A DNA stretch of 64,000 nucleotides, taken from NCBI RefSeq assembly GCF_000733475.1, contig NZ_JPFK01000007.1, positions 1 to 64,000 on the forward strand, read 5' to 3'. Below, piece after piece: positions 17,932 to 26,570 of the stretch (within the stretch, counting starts at the first letter, position 1; the number at the start of each line of letters is the position of its first letter). The position numbers were made by a program, and so were the translations under genes. The notes below the pieces were generated by a model. The model made no database searches. It was given only the letters and a program-made list of their open reading frames with translations, and was not told the DNA's origin. This DNA comes from Mangrovimonas yunxiaonensis (GTDB lineage Bacteria; Bacteroidota; Bacteroidia; Flavobacteriales; Flavobacteriaceae).

Positions 17932-17965
17932 AAAAAAAAAGGCTTTTAAAAAAAAGCCCTTTTTA
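17932..17965 (-). terminator. pnp terminator
   Basis: GGGCTTTT / AAAAGCC stem with a long minus-strand T-run, 20 bp after the pnp stop codon. Confidence 0.8.
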
Positions 17966-17985
17966 TATCTTGAAAAACCCGCAGT

Positions 17986-20187
17986 TTAATTGTTTTCTCT
18001 TGGTTTGCGGTCTCGGTCTCTGTTGTTGCCTTTGCTGTTGTTGTCTCTAGGCGGTCTTTCCTTAAACCCTTCAGGTTTTGGTAAAAGAGCCTTTCTCGAG
18101 ATTTTTTCGCGTTTGGTACGTGGGTCAAAACCAAAGTACTTCACGTCAACAACATCACCAAGGTTCATTACATCGGTAACATTGCTGGTGCGTTCCCAAG
18201 CCATTTCAGAAATGTGCAACAGTTGTTCGTTTCCTGGGGCTTCGGTAAATTCTAATACCGCACCAAAATCAAGAATCTTAACCACTTTCATTTCGTACAC
18301 GCTGCCTTTTTCAGGTTTAAAAGTCATGGCCTCTATTTTGGCCAATACAGCATCGATACCTTCTTGGCTGGTGCCTAAAATTTCAACAATTCCCGTTTCT
18401 GTGGCTTCGTCTTCGTTAATAACGATAGTCGTTTCGGTTGTTTTTTGTAGCTCTTGGATGTTTTTACCGCCAGGCCCAATAAAGGCACCAATAAGGTCGC
18501 CAGGAATGGTTGTAGTAACCATTTTTGGGGCATGGGGTTTTACATCGGCATTAGGCTGGGCAATGGTATCGGTAAGTTTGCTTAAAATATGCAAACGACC
18601 ATCACGGGCTTGTTTTAAGGCTTGTACCAAAATGTCGTAGCTTAAACCTTTAATTTTAATGTCCATCTGGCAGGCGGTAATTCCGTCGGCTGTTCCGGTT
18701 ACTTTAAAATCCATATCCCCTAGGTGGTCTTCATCACCAAGAATATCGCTTAATACCGCATGACGCTCGCCATCGGAAATTAGACCCATAGCAATCCCCG
18801 ATACAGGTTTGTGCAATTGCACCCCGGCATCCATAAGAGCCATGGTTCCGGCACATACGGTAGCCATAGAAGACGAACCGTTGCTTTCCAGAACTTCCGA
18901 TACCACTCTTACAGTATATGGGCAATCGGCAGGTACCATTTTCTTTAAGGCACGTTGTGCTAGGTTACCATGCCCCACCTCGCGGCGTGAAGTCCCTCTA
19001 ATAGGCCTTGCTTCACCGGTTGAAAATGGTGGGAAATTGTAATGTAAATAAAAGGTCTCTTCGCCTTGGTAGGTTGGTAGGTCGATAACGTTGGCCTCTC
19101 TAGAGGTGCCTAAGGTTACTGTTGCCAAGGCTTGGGTTTCCCCACGCGTAAAGATAGACGATCCGTGTGTTGATGGCAGGTAATCTACCTCACACCAAAT
19201 CGGGCGAATGTCGGTTGTTTGTCGGCCATCCAAACGCACCCCTTCGTTAAGGGTAAGGTTTCTAACGGCTTCTTTATGGGTTTTGCTAAAGTATTTAGAA
19301 ATAAGTTTCCCGTAAGCTTCTTGCTCTTCTTCGGTAAACAAAGCAATTACTTGCTCTTTTACTTCGTTAAAGGCTAAGCCGCGTTCTTGTTTAGACGAGC
19401 CTGCTTTGGCAATGTCGTAACATGCTTGGTAAGCGGCTTCGTAAACTTTTTGCTCAATGGCTTCGTCCTCAAGTTCGGACTCGTAAGCACGGGTGGCTTT
19501 TTTACCAAAAGCTTCTGCTAAGCGCACTTGGGCTTCGCATTGTTCTTTAATGGCCTCGTGGGCAAATTTAATGGCGTCTGCCATTTCTTCTTCCGAAATC
19601 TCGTTCATCTCACCTTCAACCATCATCACAGAATCGGCAGAAGCACCAATCATCATATCAATATCGGCAGTTTCTAACTGTGCGCGGCTAGGGTTAATAA
19701 CAAATGCCCCATCAATACGTGCTACACGCACCTCAGAAATAGGGGTTTCAAAAGGAATATCGCTTAGTTGAATGGCGGCAGAAGCGGCCAAACCAGCTAA
19801 GGCATCTGGCATAACGTCGTCGTCGTGCGACATTAACTGAATCATGACCTGTGTTTCGGCATGATAATCTTTTGGAAATAACGGGCGCAAGCAACGGTCT
19901 ACCAAACGCATGGTTAGAACTTCGTTGTCACTTGGTCTGGCCTCACGCTTAAAAAAACCTCCCGGGTAACGCCCAGAAGCGGCAAATTTTTCGCGGTAGT
20001 CAACCGTTAGTGGTAAAAAGTCAACATCCGAGGCGTCGTAGTTAGATACAACGGTACAAAGCAACATGGCCTTGCCCATTTGCACAACAACCGAACCATG
20101 GGCTTGTTTAGCCAGTTTTCCGGTCTCGATAGAAATTTCTCTTCCATCGTCAAGAGTAATTACCTCTTTAAAAGTTTGTGGAATCAT
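17986..20187 (-). CDS. pnp: Polyribonucleotide nucleotidyltransferase (PNPase)
   Basis: Phosphorolytic 3'-5' exoribonuclease of the RNA degradation machinery. Two RNase PH-like domains are present (the first with [12 protein letters not shown] and the second with [14 protein letters not shown] and [13 protein letters not shown]), separated by a helical domain. A KH domain follows ([13 protein letters not shown]), then an S1 domain ([18 protein letters not shown]). The C-terminus is a charged tail rich in Arg, Asp and Asn. Length 733 aa is usual. It is downstream of rpsO, the arrangement known from many bacteria, but here about 270 bp with a terminator and a repeat element separate them. Confidence 0.97.
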   Translation of the reverse strand: MIPQTFKEVITLDDGREISIETGKLAKQAHGSVVVQMGKAMLLCTVVSNYDASDVDFLPLTVDYREKFAASGRYPGGFFKREARPSDNEVLTMRLVDRCLRPLFPKDYHAETQVMIQLMSHDDDVMPDALAGLAASAAIQLSDIPFETPISEVRVARIDGAFVINPSRAQLETADIDMMIGASADSVMMVEGEMNEISEEEMADAIKFAHEAIKEQCEAQVRLAEAFGKKATRAYESELEDEAIEQKVYEAAYQACYDIAKAGSSKQERGLAFNEVKEQVIALFTEEEQEAYGKLISKYFSKTHKEAVRNLTLNEGVRLDGRQTTDIRPIWCEVDYLPSTHGSSIFTRGETQALATVTLGTSREANVIDLPTYQGEETFYLHYNFPPFSTGEARPIRGTSRREVGHGNLAQRALKKMVPADCPYTVRVVSEVLESNGSSSMATVCAGTMALMDAGVQLHKPVSGIAMGLISDGERHAVLSDILGDEDHLGDMDFKVTGTADGITACQMDIKIKGLSYDILVQALKQARDGRLHILSKLTDTIAQPNADVKPHAPKMVTTTIPGDLIGAFIGPGGKNIQELQKTTETTIVINEDEATETGIVEILGTSQEGIDAVLAKIEAMTFKPEKGSVYEMKVVKILDFGAVLEFTEAPGNEQLLHISEMAWERTSNVTDVMNLGDVVDVKYFGFDPRTKREKISRKALLPKPEGFKERPPRDNNSKGNNRDRDRKPRENN

Positions 20188-20308
20188 ACATAATTAATTC
20201 TTGTTCAGGCCTAACAGGGCCCAAACTTGGTTAAACATTGGCGTTGTGTTGTTGTAGTTGTTGTGGTTACCAATGAAAAACTAAAATTTTTCAGCTTTTT
20301 GTCTTTAT

Positions 20309-20425
20309 GGGCGTGCCCCTTAGGGGTCAGGCTTTCCGCTGTATCTTTTTTGGGTTGGTGGCCTTTTGCTGGTGTTAACAAAGTGCGTTTTTCCCAAAAA
20401 AGGATGCCGCTTCAATCCTTCACGC
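20309..20425. repeat. Structured intergenic repeat element between rpsO and pnp
   Basis: The left part, GGGCGTGCCCCTTAGGGG and GGCTTTCCGCTGTATC, and the right part, GGATGCCGCTTCAATCCTTC, flank an internal stem ATCTTTTTTGGG (20343-20354) / CCCAAAAAAGGAT (20393-20405). From memory, very similar GGGCTTTCCGCT...ATGCCGCTTCAATCC elements are scattered in many Flavobacteriaceae genomes, which would make this a family of mobile or structured repeats. No ORF. The rest of 20188-20308 shows nothing identifiable. Confidence 0.6.
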
Positions 20426-20429
20426 AAAC

Positions 20430-20453
20430 AAAAAAGAGGCCGCAAAGCCTCTT
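20430..20453 (-). terminator. rpsO terminator
   Basis: AAGAGGC, CGCAAA loop, GCCTCTT, with a minus-strand T-run. Confidence 0.85.
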
Positions 20454-20458
20454 AAATG

Positions 20459-20728
20459 TTATTTTCTAATACCTAATTCCTTGATTAGCTCACGATATTT
20501 AACGATATCTTTTTTCGCTAAATAATCTAGTAACGATCTACGCTTACCTACCAACTTTACCAGAGCACGCTCGGTGTTAAAATCTTTGTGATTGTTTTTC
20601 AAGTGGCCTGTTAGGTGGTTAATTCTAAACGTAAACAAGGCAATCTGACCTTCTGTAGAACCAGTGTTTGTTTTACTGCTTCCGTATTTTTGGAAGATCT
20701 CTTCTTTTTTCTCTTTTGTTAAATACAT
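20459..20728 (-). CDS. rpsO: 30S ribosomal protein S15
   Basis: Primary 16S rRNA-binding protein of the small subunit platform. All S15 features are present in 89 aa: TGSTEGQIALFTFRINHLTGHLK, the HKDFNTERALVKLVGKRRSLLDYL region and the terminal YRELIKELGIRK. A TTG-N18-TATATTTG promoter (20810-20838) and a short leader with two hairpins precede it. The gene just upstream is now a fragment of accD rather than accD itself. Confidence 0.98.
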   Translation of the reverse strand: MYLTKEKKEEIFQKYGSSKTNTGSTEGQIALFTFRINHLTGHLKNNHKDFNTERALVKLVGKRRSLLDYLAKKDIVKYRELIKELGIRK

Positions 20729-20759
20729 GCTAATATTGTATAAATGATTGTTATGTACA

Positions 20760-20805
20760 GCCCAGTACTAATTGGGCATTTTTTTTTTGAAAGGCTTTCT
20801 TTCAA
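20760..20805 (-). promoter_or_regulatory. Two-hairpin leader of rpsO, candidate S15 autoregulatory site
   Basis: Between the rpsO promoter and ATG the transcript can form TTGAAAG/CTTTCAA (20787-20805) and GCCCA/TGGGC (20760-20777). S15 represses its own mRNA through leader structures in several phyla. This one is inferred from position only; no known motif was matched. Confidence 0.35.
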
Positions 20806-20809
20806 GCGG

Positions 20810-20838
20810 CAAATATACTAATTATTTGTTAGTAACAA
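20810..20838 (-). promoter_or_regulatory. rpsO promoter
   Basis: Minus strand TTG (20838-20836), 18-bp spacer, TATATTTG (20817-20810). It lies between rpsO and the accD fragment, so the insertion upstream left it intact. Confidence 0.65.
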
Positions 20839-20854
20839 GATGCTGGACTTAAAA

Positions 20855-21003
20855 TTATGCTCTTAAGGGCTGATTTGTAATTAAATCGATATACAAATTC
20901 ACCTTGTTTTTTAAATCTTTTCTGTGGGTAATAAAGTCTAAAAAGCCATGTTCTAATAAAAACTCCGAGGTTTGGAAGCCTTCTGGCAGCTCTTGGCCGG
21001 TAG
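20855..21003 (-). pseudogene. accD: Duplicated 3'-end fragment of accD
   Basis: Encodes the last 48 residues of AccD plus stop ([19 protein letters not shown]..., ending NQPLRA). It aligns without gaps to 24546-24694 of the intact gene, exactly 3691 bp away. By eye the 98 bp farthest from the stop codon differ at only 2 positions, while the 51 bp at the stop-codon end differ at about 15. Homology ends sharply at 21003, just before the insertion sequence. Probably the original 3' end of the resident accD, displaced when new DNA with its own accD 3' end was integrated. The minus-strand ORF running through it (20829-21050) is in another frame and not a gene. Confidence 0.85.
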
Positions 21004-21011
21004 ATTTTTTC

Positions 21012-22370
21012 TTCCGACTTTTTTTGTTTTACACACCTTAAAAACAACAATTTAACTTGTTGAAAATCAATGTTTCACCTTGTTTTTATGGTGTTTTTTT
21101 TTGTATCTTATTTACTGATAATCAATTAATTATGTCGGTATTTAAAGACCACAAAGTATCGGTAAAACAATTGTTAAGTGTTGTTCCAGAGGCGCTTCTG
21201 TCAAATTTATCATTAACCACAAAAGTCGATTATTACACCAAAATCCTTCATGGCAAAAAACTATTCTATTTATTGCTCTATGGCATTATTGAGAATGAGA
21301 AATTGAGCCAGCGTACCTTAGAAGACACTTTCAATGATTATTTGTTCAAAACACTTTTTGATTTAGATAAGTCGGAAACGGTAAGACGAAGCTCTATTTC
21401 TGAAAGGTTATCTAAAATCGACTCAGACTATTTCAAGCAGATATACCAGTGTGTTTATGAACAATTTCATGACACCTATCCTGAAAAAGACAAAGCAAAA
21501 CACCATTTGATTCATGTAGATAGTTCTATGGTCGGTGAGGCTTTTGCGAAGTTGTTAAATGGAATAGATCATAAGAACGGTAAAAAAATCCGTTAAATAC
21601 AGTATTGCCTTTGACGGTCTATTGCCTTGTGGTTCTGAGGTATTTACCGAACCCAAATATTCAAGTGAAGATATAGCCTTACCAAAAGCTATACTAAACC
21701 ATGTAAAGCAAGAAACACATCATCAAAACATTTACGTTATAGATCGAGGCCTTCAATCTGCCAGGACCATGAAGAGCTTTAGCAGTAATACGATTTCCTT
21801 TATCGTTAGGGCTAAAGAGAATAGAAAATATGTGGAATTAGAATCATTGATTGATGGCAATCAAGATTTAAACTTAGGAGAACTGGCCCTTATCAAAGAT
21901 AGTAAGGTATATCTTTACACAGGTAAAGCCATTAATAACAAGAAAGGGAATGTTCATTATAAAGAAGAATTGGTAGAAACACCTTTTAGGCTGATTATTA
22001 CTAAAACAAAAACAGAAGAGGCTAAAGAGTTTTGGTTTATCACCAATGAATTCAATCTATCTGCCAAAGAAATTGCAGAAGCCTATAGAAAACGATGGGA
22101 TATTGAGGTATTCTTTAGATTTATAAAACAAGAACTTAATGTCAGTCATTTAGTCTCATTAAATAAAAATGGTATAGAGGTTATGTTGTATATGACTTTA
22201 ATCGTGGCAATGCTAATTCTTATCTATAAAAAAAGCCAATAATTTAGGGTACAAAACAGCTAAAAGAAGATTTAAAATGGAATTAAGAAACTTAGCTATA
22301 GCAATGATTGTAGTTATTTGTGATGGAAATTTAGACCATTTTGAAACCTAATAATAAAAAATGGTCGGAA
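21012..22370 (+). mobile_element. IS4-type insertion sequence, decayed
   Basis: About 1.36 kb around a DDE transposase. Imperfect terminal inverted repeats: TTCCGAC followed by T-rich sequence at 21012-21033, and its complement at 22349-22370. A 4-bp TTTC flanks both ends. Alternatively the 11-bp TTTCTTCCGAC present at 21008-21018 and 22371-22381 is the target duplication, making the element slightly shorter. It sits directly beside the truncated end of the accD fragment. Confidence 0.7.
21132..22351 (+). pseudogene. IS4-family transposase with two frameshifts
   Basis: Catalytic DDE motifs are recognisable: first Asp in IHVDSSMV, second in YVIDRGLQSARTM, and the IS4 signature YRKRWDIEVFFRFIKQEL with the catalytic Glu. 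The frame breaks at an A7 run (21582-21588) and again at a second A7 run (22228-22234). In both cases removal of one A restores the family sequence (NGKKSVKYSIAFDG and YKKANNLGYKTAKRRFK), giving an intact protein of about 405 aa ending at 22351. The start at 21132 (MSVFKDHKVSVKQLL) is preferred over the upstream TTG. It is probably inactive unless slippage at the A runs yields full-length protein. Confidence 0.85.
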
Positions 22371-22384
22371 TTTCTTCCGACCAT
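22356..22384 (-). terminator. Terminator of the LRR lipoprotein gene
   Basis: Perfect stem ATGGTCGGAA, TTTC, TTCCGACCAT with a minus-strand T-run. One arm is the right end of the insertion sequence. Confidence 0.75.
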
Positions 22385-22409
22385 GACTGGACCAAATGGT
22401 CGCCTTTTA

Positions 22410-24425
22410 TTAATTTGAACAATCTGTATCTCCCCAGCCAGTGACATTTGGTGGAAGGTTAAAGTCTTCTATGTTTTCAACCATATCCCAAACCTCTTGA
22501 GGTAAGCATAAAAGAGTTGTATTATTATATATATTAAAAACCTCTAAATTGGATAGATTACCAATTTCCACAGGTATACTGGTTAACGGATTTTGGGTTA
22601 AAGTTAAGTCGGTTAAATTATTCAGATATCCAATTTCTGAAGGGATAGTAGATAAATTATTATTGTCAAAGTTCAATTTAATTAAATTAGTTAAATTTCC
22701 AATAGATGAAGGAATATCATAGATCATATTGCTGTTCATTGAAAATTCAGTTAAGCTAGTTAGATTACCTATTTCTTCCGGGACGGAAGAAATATAATTA
22801 TGACCTAAATTTAATATGGATAGGTTTGATAAATAACCAATAGAGCTAGGTATAGTTGTGATGTTAGTATATCTAAAACTCAAGTGGGTTAATTCAGATA
22901 AATATCCAATAGAATAAGGTATTGTAGAGAATGAATCTCCCTGAAAACTAATGACACTTACTCTACCATCATCATTTACAACAACACCTAAAATCTCTTC
23001 TAATAATTCAATGACTTCGCTTTCGTTTTGGGAATTCCAGCGGGGATCGTTGTGGTATTGAGGAAGAAAATTATTTGAAACATAAATTTCCTTAACAACT
23101 GCTGCATCGGTGAAAATGTCGAAATCATTTAAGTTCGTAATTTTAATATTAAAATAACCTGTTTTTTCATTAAAATCATCTGCATAAGAATAGTTTAAAG
23201 TAGCCACAGTTTCAACAATATTAGGGTCGTTTAAAAGGAGCTTTAAAGAAAGATTTCCGTTATTAAAGTTTAATGAATTTATAGTTACATCACTATTAGT
23301 AATTGAAAATGTAATATTATTATAAATGTCATTTGTGGTTATGATATTCTCTGTAGTGCTGTTTTGGGGAATAGTAATAGGTGTATTAAACGGATCCAAT
23401 TGGAAAAGTGAAGGTGCATAATTATTATAACTATTAATCACGTTGTTTAAGCTATTTAATATGAAATTGTTGATCGTAGCAACATAAGAAAAGAAGTTGT
23501 TAATAAGTTCATTGTCGTCATTGTTGTCAGACGCCTTTAGGCTTCTCATATTATTTGTTATGGTAAAATCTTTTGAAACACCACTTGTAAAAAGAATTGG
23601 TGAGTTTCTGTTTTCACTTAAGTGGGATTTGGTAGATGAAGCTTGTTTAGAAGATACAAAGTTATCAAGCTTCATAAAAACATGTTTTATTTTACTTGTT
23701 AAGAAATTAGAACAATTCTCTACAGCATTTTTAAAAGATACTACAGCTCCAGCTGCAGCAAAAATAGAGATAGGCATAGTTGTGGGGTTTGCAGTAAGTG
23801 CCGCAATTCCTCCTAAAATAGCTGTTTTAAATTTTGCTTCTTGACATTTAGAAAAACTAGGTAACGCATCACTTGTTATAGCTGTTCGATTTGAAGAAAG
23901 GGAACCGTTTAATAGATCCTTGTTTATAAAGTAAAATTCAGCAATACTTTGTTTTTCAGAATTCGTTAAGGATGCGTAATAGGCATTAAAACTATCAATA
24001 AATTCTTGAACTTTTTCACCTTGGTCAAACCCTGAGGTATCAGTTGTGTTTAAGTTTGTTATAAAAGGTTCTATTGTCTCTTCTGGGGAGACACTAAGGG
24101 ATGTCTGCTTTACTTTGTAATTTATTTTCAAATTTAATGAGTTGATTTCTAACAGATTGGTTTCATTAATGGCTGTAGAACTTGAAGGGACTAAAAAGGC
24201 TAATTCTCCTTCAGAGACATTAATGAGTTCTATGCTTGAACCATTAAAAGTTCCTTGGTAATACTCTTGATTTAGGTTTTCATGTTTGATTCTTACAATT
24301 TCAGAAGTGTAAACTGTACCTCCATCTCGTGTGACTTCTTGGTCCGATGAGCTATCGTCTGATGAACAATTGTTGAAATTTAAAGCAATGAGTAAAAAAA
24401 AGAAAATTGTTTTAAGTGGTTTCAT
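22410..24425 (-). CDS. Leucine-rich-repeat lipoprotein, probably surface exposed, horizontally acquired
   Basis: 671 aa. The lipoprotein signal ends LNFNNC and the mature start CSSDDSSSD resembles the Ser-Asp-rich lipoprotein export signal of Flavobacterium. The long middle part is Asn- and Ser-rich with no recognised domain. Residues about 502-640 contain six 23-residue leucine-rich repeats of the pattern IPxSIGYLSNLxxLxLxxN, closed by a CLPQEVWDM cap and a final Cys. LRRs of this sort bind proteins; the target is unknown. Base composition is visibly more AT-rich than neighbouring accD, fbaA and pnp. The gene lies between intact accD and the accD 3' fragment, so it is the likely cargo of the integration event. 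Confidence 0.85.
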   Translation of the reverse strand: MKPLKTIFFFLLIALNFNNCSSDDSSSDQEVTRDGGTVYTSEIVRIKHENLNQEYYQGTFNGSSIELINVSEGELAFLVPSSSTAINETNLLEINSLNLKINYKVKQTSLSVSPEETIEPFITNLNTTDTSGFDQGEKVQEFIDSFNAYYASLTNSEKQSIAEFYFINKDLLNGSLSSNRTAITSDALPSFSKCQEAKFKTAILGGIAALTANPTTMPISIFAAAGAVVSFKNAVENCSNFLTSKIKHVFMKLDNFVSSKQASSTKSHLSENRNSPILFTSGVSKDFTITNNMRSLKASDNNDDNELINNFFSYVATINNFILNSLNNVINSYNNYAPSLFQLDPFNTPITIPQNSTTENIITTNDIYNNITFSITNSDVTINSLNFNNGNLSLKLLLNDPNIVETVATLNYSYADDFNEKTGYFNIKITNLNDFDIFTDAAVVKEIYVSNNFLPQYHNDPRWNSQNESEVIELLEEILGVVVNDDGRVSVISFQGDSFSTIPYSIGYLSELTHLSFRYTNITTIPSSIGYLSNLSILNLGHNYISSVPEEIGNLTSLTEFSMNSNMIYDIPSSIGNLTNLIKLNFDNNNLSTIPSEIGYLNNLTDLTLTQNPLTSIPVEIGNLSNLEVFNIYNNTTLLCLPQEVWDMVENIEDFNLPPNVTGWGDTDCSN

Positions 24426-24502
24426 TAAATGGGGAATTAAATTTGAAAAACATTATTAGTCATTATATGTGATGATGATTTTACAAAAAAAATAAAATAT
24501 TA

Positions 24503-24536
24503 AAAAAAAAAAAATACTCAAATTGAGTATTTTTTT
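24503..24536 (-). terminator. accD terminator (new copy)
   Basis: AATACTC, AAATT, GAGTATT stem between A and T runs, just after the accD stop codon; usable in both directions. Confidence 0.75.
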
Positions 24537-24545
24537 AAAGTTTGC

Positions 24546-25403
24546 TTAATTTCTAATGGATTGATTGGTAATCAAGTCAATATATAGATTTACTTTGTTT
24601 TTTAAATCTTTTCTGTGGGTAATAAAGTCTAAAAAGCCATGTTCCAACAAAAACTCCGAGGTTTGGAAGCCTTCTGGCAGCTCTTGGCCGGTAGTATCTC
24701 TAACCACACGAGGGCCTGCAAAGCCAATTAACGCCCCGGGTTCGCTAATGTTAATGTCGCCCAACATGGCAAACGAGGCTGTGGTGCCTCCGGTTGTGGG
24801 GTCGGTACAAAGCGAGATGTAAGGTACTTTAGCTTCGGCTAATTGGGCCAGTTTGGCCGAGGTTTTTGCCAGCTGCATTAGCGATAGGGCAGCTTCCATC
24901 ATACGGGCACCGCCAGATTTAGAAATCATTAAAAACGGAATGTTCTTTTTTAGGGCATAATCGGCAGCACGCGTTATTTTTTCACCTACTACACTTCCCA
25001 TAGACCCGCCAATAAACGCAAAATCCATACAAGCCACTACAAGATCCTGACCTTTCGATTTTCCTACGGCCGTTCTTACGGCATCTTTAAGCTGGGTTTT
25101 TTCCTGTGCCGCCTTTAGTCGGTCTGGGTACTTTTTAGTATCGACAAACTTTAAGGGATCTTTAGAGTCTAGCTTAGCATCTAACTCCTTAAATTTGTTG
25201 TCGTCAAAAAGAATTTCAAAATATTCCTTGCTTCCTATTCTTACGTGGTAGCCATCTTCTGGACTCACATAGAAGTTCTGTTCCAACTCTTTGGTGTCTA
25301 CAATCTTTCCCGTAGGCGATTTGTACCAAAGCCCTTTTGGGGTGTCTTTCTTTTGATCGGTAGTTGTTTGTATACCTTTCTCTTTTCGTTTAAACCAAGA
25401 CAT
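24546..25403 (-). CDS. accD: Acetyl-CoA carboxylase, carboxyltransferase beta subunit
   Basis: Transfers the carboxyl group from biotin to acetyl-CoA, the committed step of fatty acid synthesis. The crotonase-fold core is complete ([53 protein letters not shown]). The N-terminal zinc ribbon has lost its cysteines: where other AccD proteins have CxxC pairs this one reads YKSPTGKI and YVSPEDGYH. The same loss is known to me in other flavobacterial AccD. The last 15 or so codons differ from the displaced copy at 20855-21003, so the present 3' end may be foreign. It lies 47 bp downstream of fbaA on the same strand. Confidence 0.96.
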   Translation of the reverse strand: MSWFKRKEKGIQTTTDQKKDTPKGLWYKSPTGKIVDTKELEQNFYVSPEDGYHVRIGSKEYFEILFDDNKFKELDAKLDSKDPLKFVDTKKYPDRLKAAQEKTQLKDAVRTAVGKSKGQDLVVACMDFAFIGGSMGSVVGEKITRAADYALKKNIPFLMISKSGGARMMEAALSLMQLAKTSAKLAQLAEAKVPYISLCTDPTTGGTTASFAMLGDINISEPGALIGFAGPRVVRDTTGQELPEGFQTSEFLLEHGFLDFITHRKDLKNKVNLYIDLITNQSIRN

Positions 25404-25450
25404 TAAAAACTGTTTTTTTTGATTAGAAGTTGTTAGTTGCTAGTGCAAAG

Positions 25451-26518
25451 TTATAAAGTATTTACATTATTAAGGTCTTCGAAGGCTTTTTTTAATCTCG
25501 AAATAAACGCTTCTTCGCCTTTTCGTAGCCAAACCCTAGGGTCGTAATATTTTTTATTTGGGACGTCGTCGCCTTCTGGGTTGCCAATTTGCGCCTGTAG
25601 GTAATCGGCCTTGTCGGCCATATAATCTCTAACGCCACTCATAAAGGCATATTGCATATCGGTATCGATATTCATTTTAATCACCCCATAGCCAATGGCT
25701 TCCCTAATTTCTTCTACTGTCGATCCCGAACCTCCGTGAAATACAAAATCGATGTGGTTGTGGGGCACGCCATATTTTTCAGATACGTATTCTTGCGAGT
25801 TCTTAAGAATTTTAGGGGTTAGCTTAACGTTGCCGGGCTTATACACACCGTGTACGTTACCAAAGGCAGCGGCTATGGTAAACTGGTCGCTTATTTCACT
25901 TAGTGCTTCGTAGGCATAAGCAACTTCTTCTGGTTGGGTGTACAGCTTGGAGTCGTCTACATCGGTATTGTCTACACCGTCTTCTTCACCGCCGGTAATG
26001 CCCAATTCAATTTCTAGGGTCATGCCCATTTTGCTCATGCGGGCAAGGTAAGTTTTACAAATGGCAATGTTTTCTTCTATAGGTTCTTCGCTTAAATCAA
26101 TCATGTGGGAGCTGTATAGCGGCTTGCCAGTTTCGGCAAAATGCGCTTCGCTGGCTTCTAATAAGCCATCAATCCAAGGCAATAATTTTTTGGCACAGTG
26201 GTCGGTATGCAAAATAACTGGAACCCCATACAGTTCTGCCATTTCATGCACGTGCTTTGCGCCTGCAACGGCCCCTGCAATAGCGGCTTGTTGGTTTTCG
26301 TTGCTAAGGCCTTTACCGGCGTTAAAGTGGGCGCCTCCGTTAGAAAACTGTATGATAACGGGAGCGTTTAGGGCAGCTGCAGTTTCTAAAACCCCATTTA
26401 TGGAGTTAGACCCTACAACGTTAACAGCGGGTAAGGCAAAGCCTTTTGCTTTGGCGAGCTTAAAAATTTCCTGTACGTCTTTACCAGTTGCAACTCCTGG
26501 TTTAATATTGTGTGCCAT
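25451..26518 (-). CDS. fbaA: Class II fructose-bisphosphate aldolase
   Basis: Zinc-dependent cleavage of fructose 1,6-bisphosphate in glycolysis and its reversal in gluconeogenesis. The zinc site HTDHCAKK, the acidic ELGITGGEEDGVD and the phosphate-binding FVFHGGSGST, with GVIKMNIDTDMQYA, identify the FbaA-type subgroup. Length 355 aa is standard. A -7 box lies 30 bp upstream. accD follows on the same strand and could be co-transcribed. Confidence 0.97.
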   Translation of the reverse strand: MAHNIKPGVATGKDVQEIFKLAKAKGFALPAVNVVGSNSINGVLETAAALNAPVIIQFSNGGAHFNAGKGLSNENQQAAIAGAVAGAKHVHEMAELYGVPVILHTDHCAKKLLPWIDGLLEASEAHFAETGKPLYSSHMIDLSEEPIEENIAICKTYLARMSKMGMTLEIELGITGGEEDGVDNTDVDDSKLYTQPEEVAYAYEALSEISDQFTIAAAFGNVHGVYKPGNVKLTPKILKNSQEYVSEKYGVPHNHIDFVFHGGSGSTVEEIREAIGYGVIKMNIDTDMQYAFMSGVRDYMADKADYLQAQIGNPEGDDVPNKKYYDPRVWLRKGEEAFISRLKKAFEDLNNVNTL

Positions 26519-26547
26519 GTTTGTTTTTTTGAGTTGTTTTAAGGGAA

Positions 26548-26555
26548 CAAAAATA
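26548..26555 (-). promoter_or_regulatory. -7 box TATTTTTG for fbaA
   Basis: Minus-strand match to TAnnTTTG, 30 bp upstream of the fbaA ATG. Confidence 0.5.
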
Positions 26556-26570
26556 GTAAAATTATATAGC

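Noticed and set aside
17990-18640. Plus-strand 216-residue ORF inside pnp
   Set aside because: Antisense shadow of pnp, with Ser-rich low-information sequence.
20829-21050. Minus-strand 73-residue ORF upstream of rpsO
   Set aside because: It is a wrong-frame reading through the accD 3' fragment. The meaningful frame is the AccD one ending at 20855.
21582-22234. Programmed -1 ribosomal frameshifting in the transposase
   Set aside because: A -1 shift at either A7 tract leads quickly to a stop or to the wrong frame. A +1 shift or loss of one A is needed, so the usual -1 mechanism does not apply.
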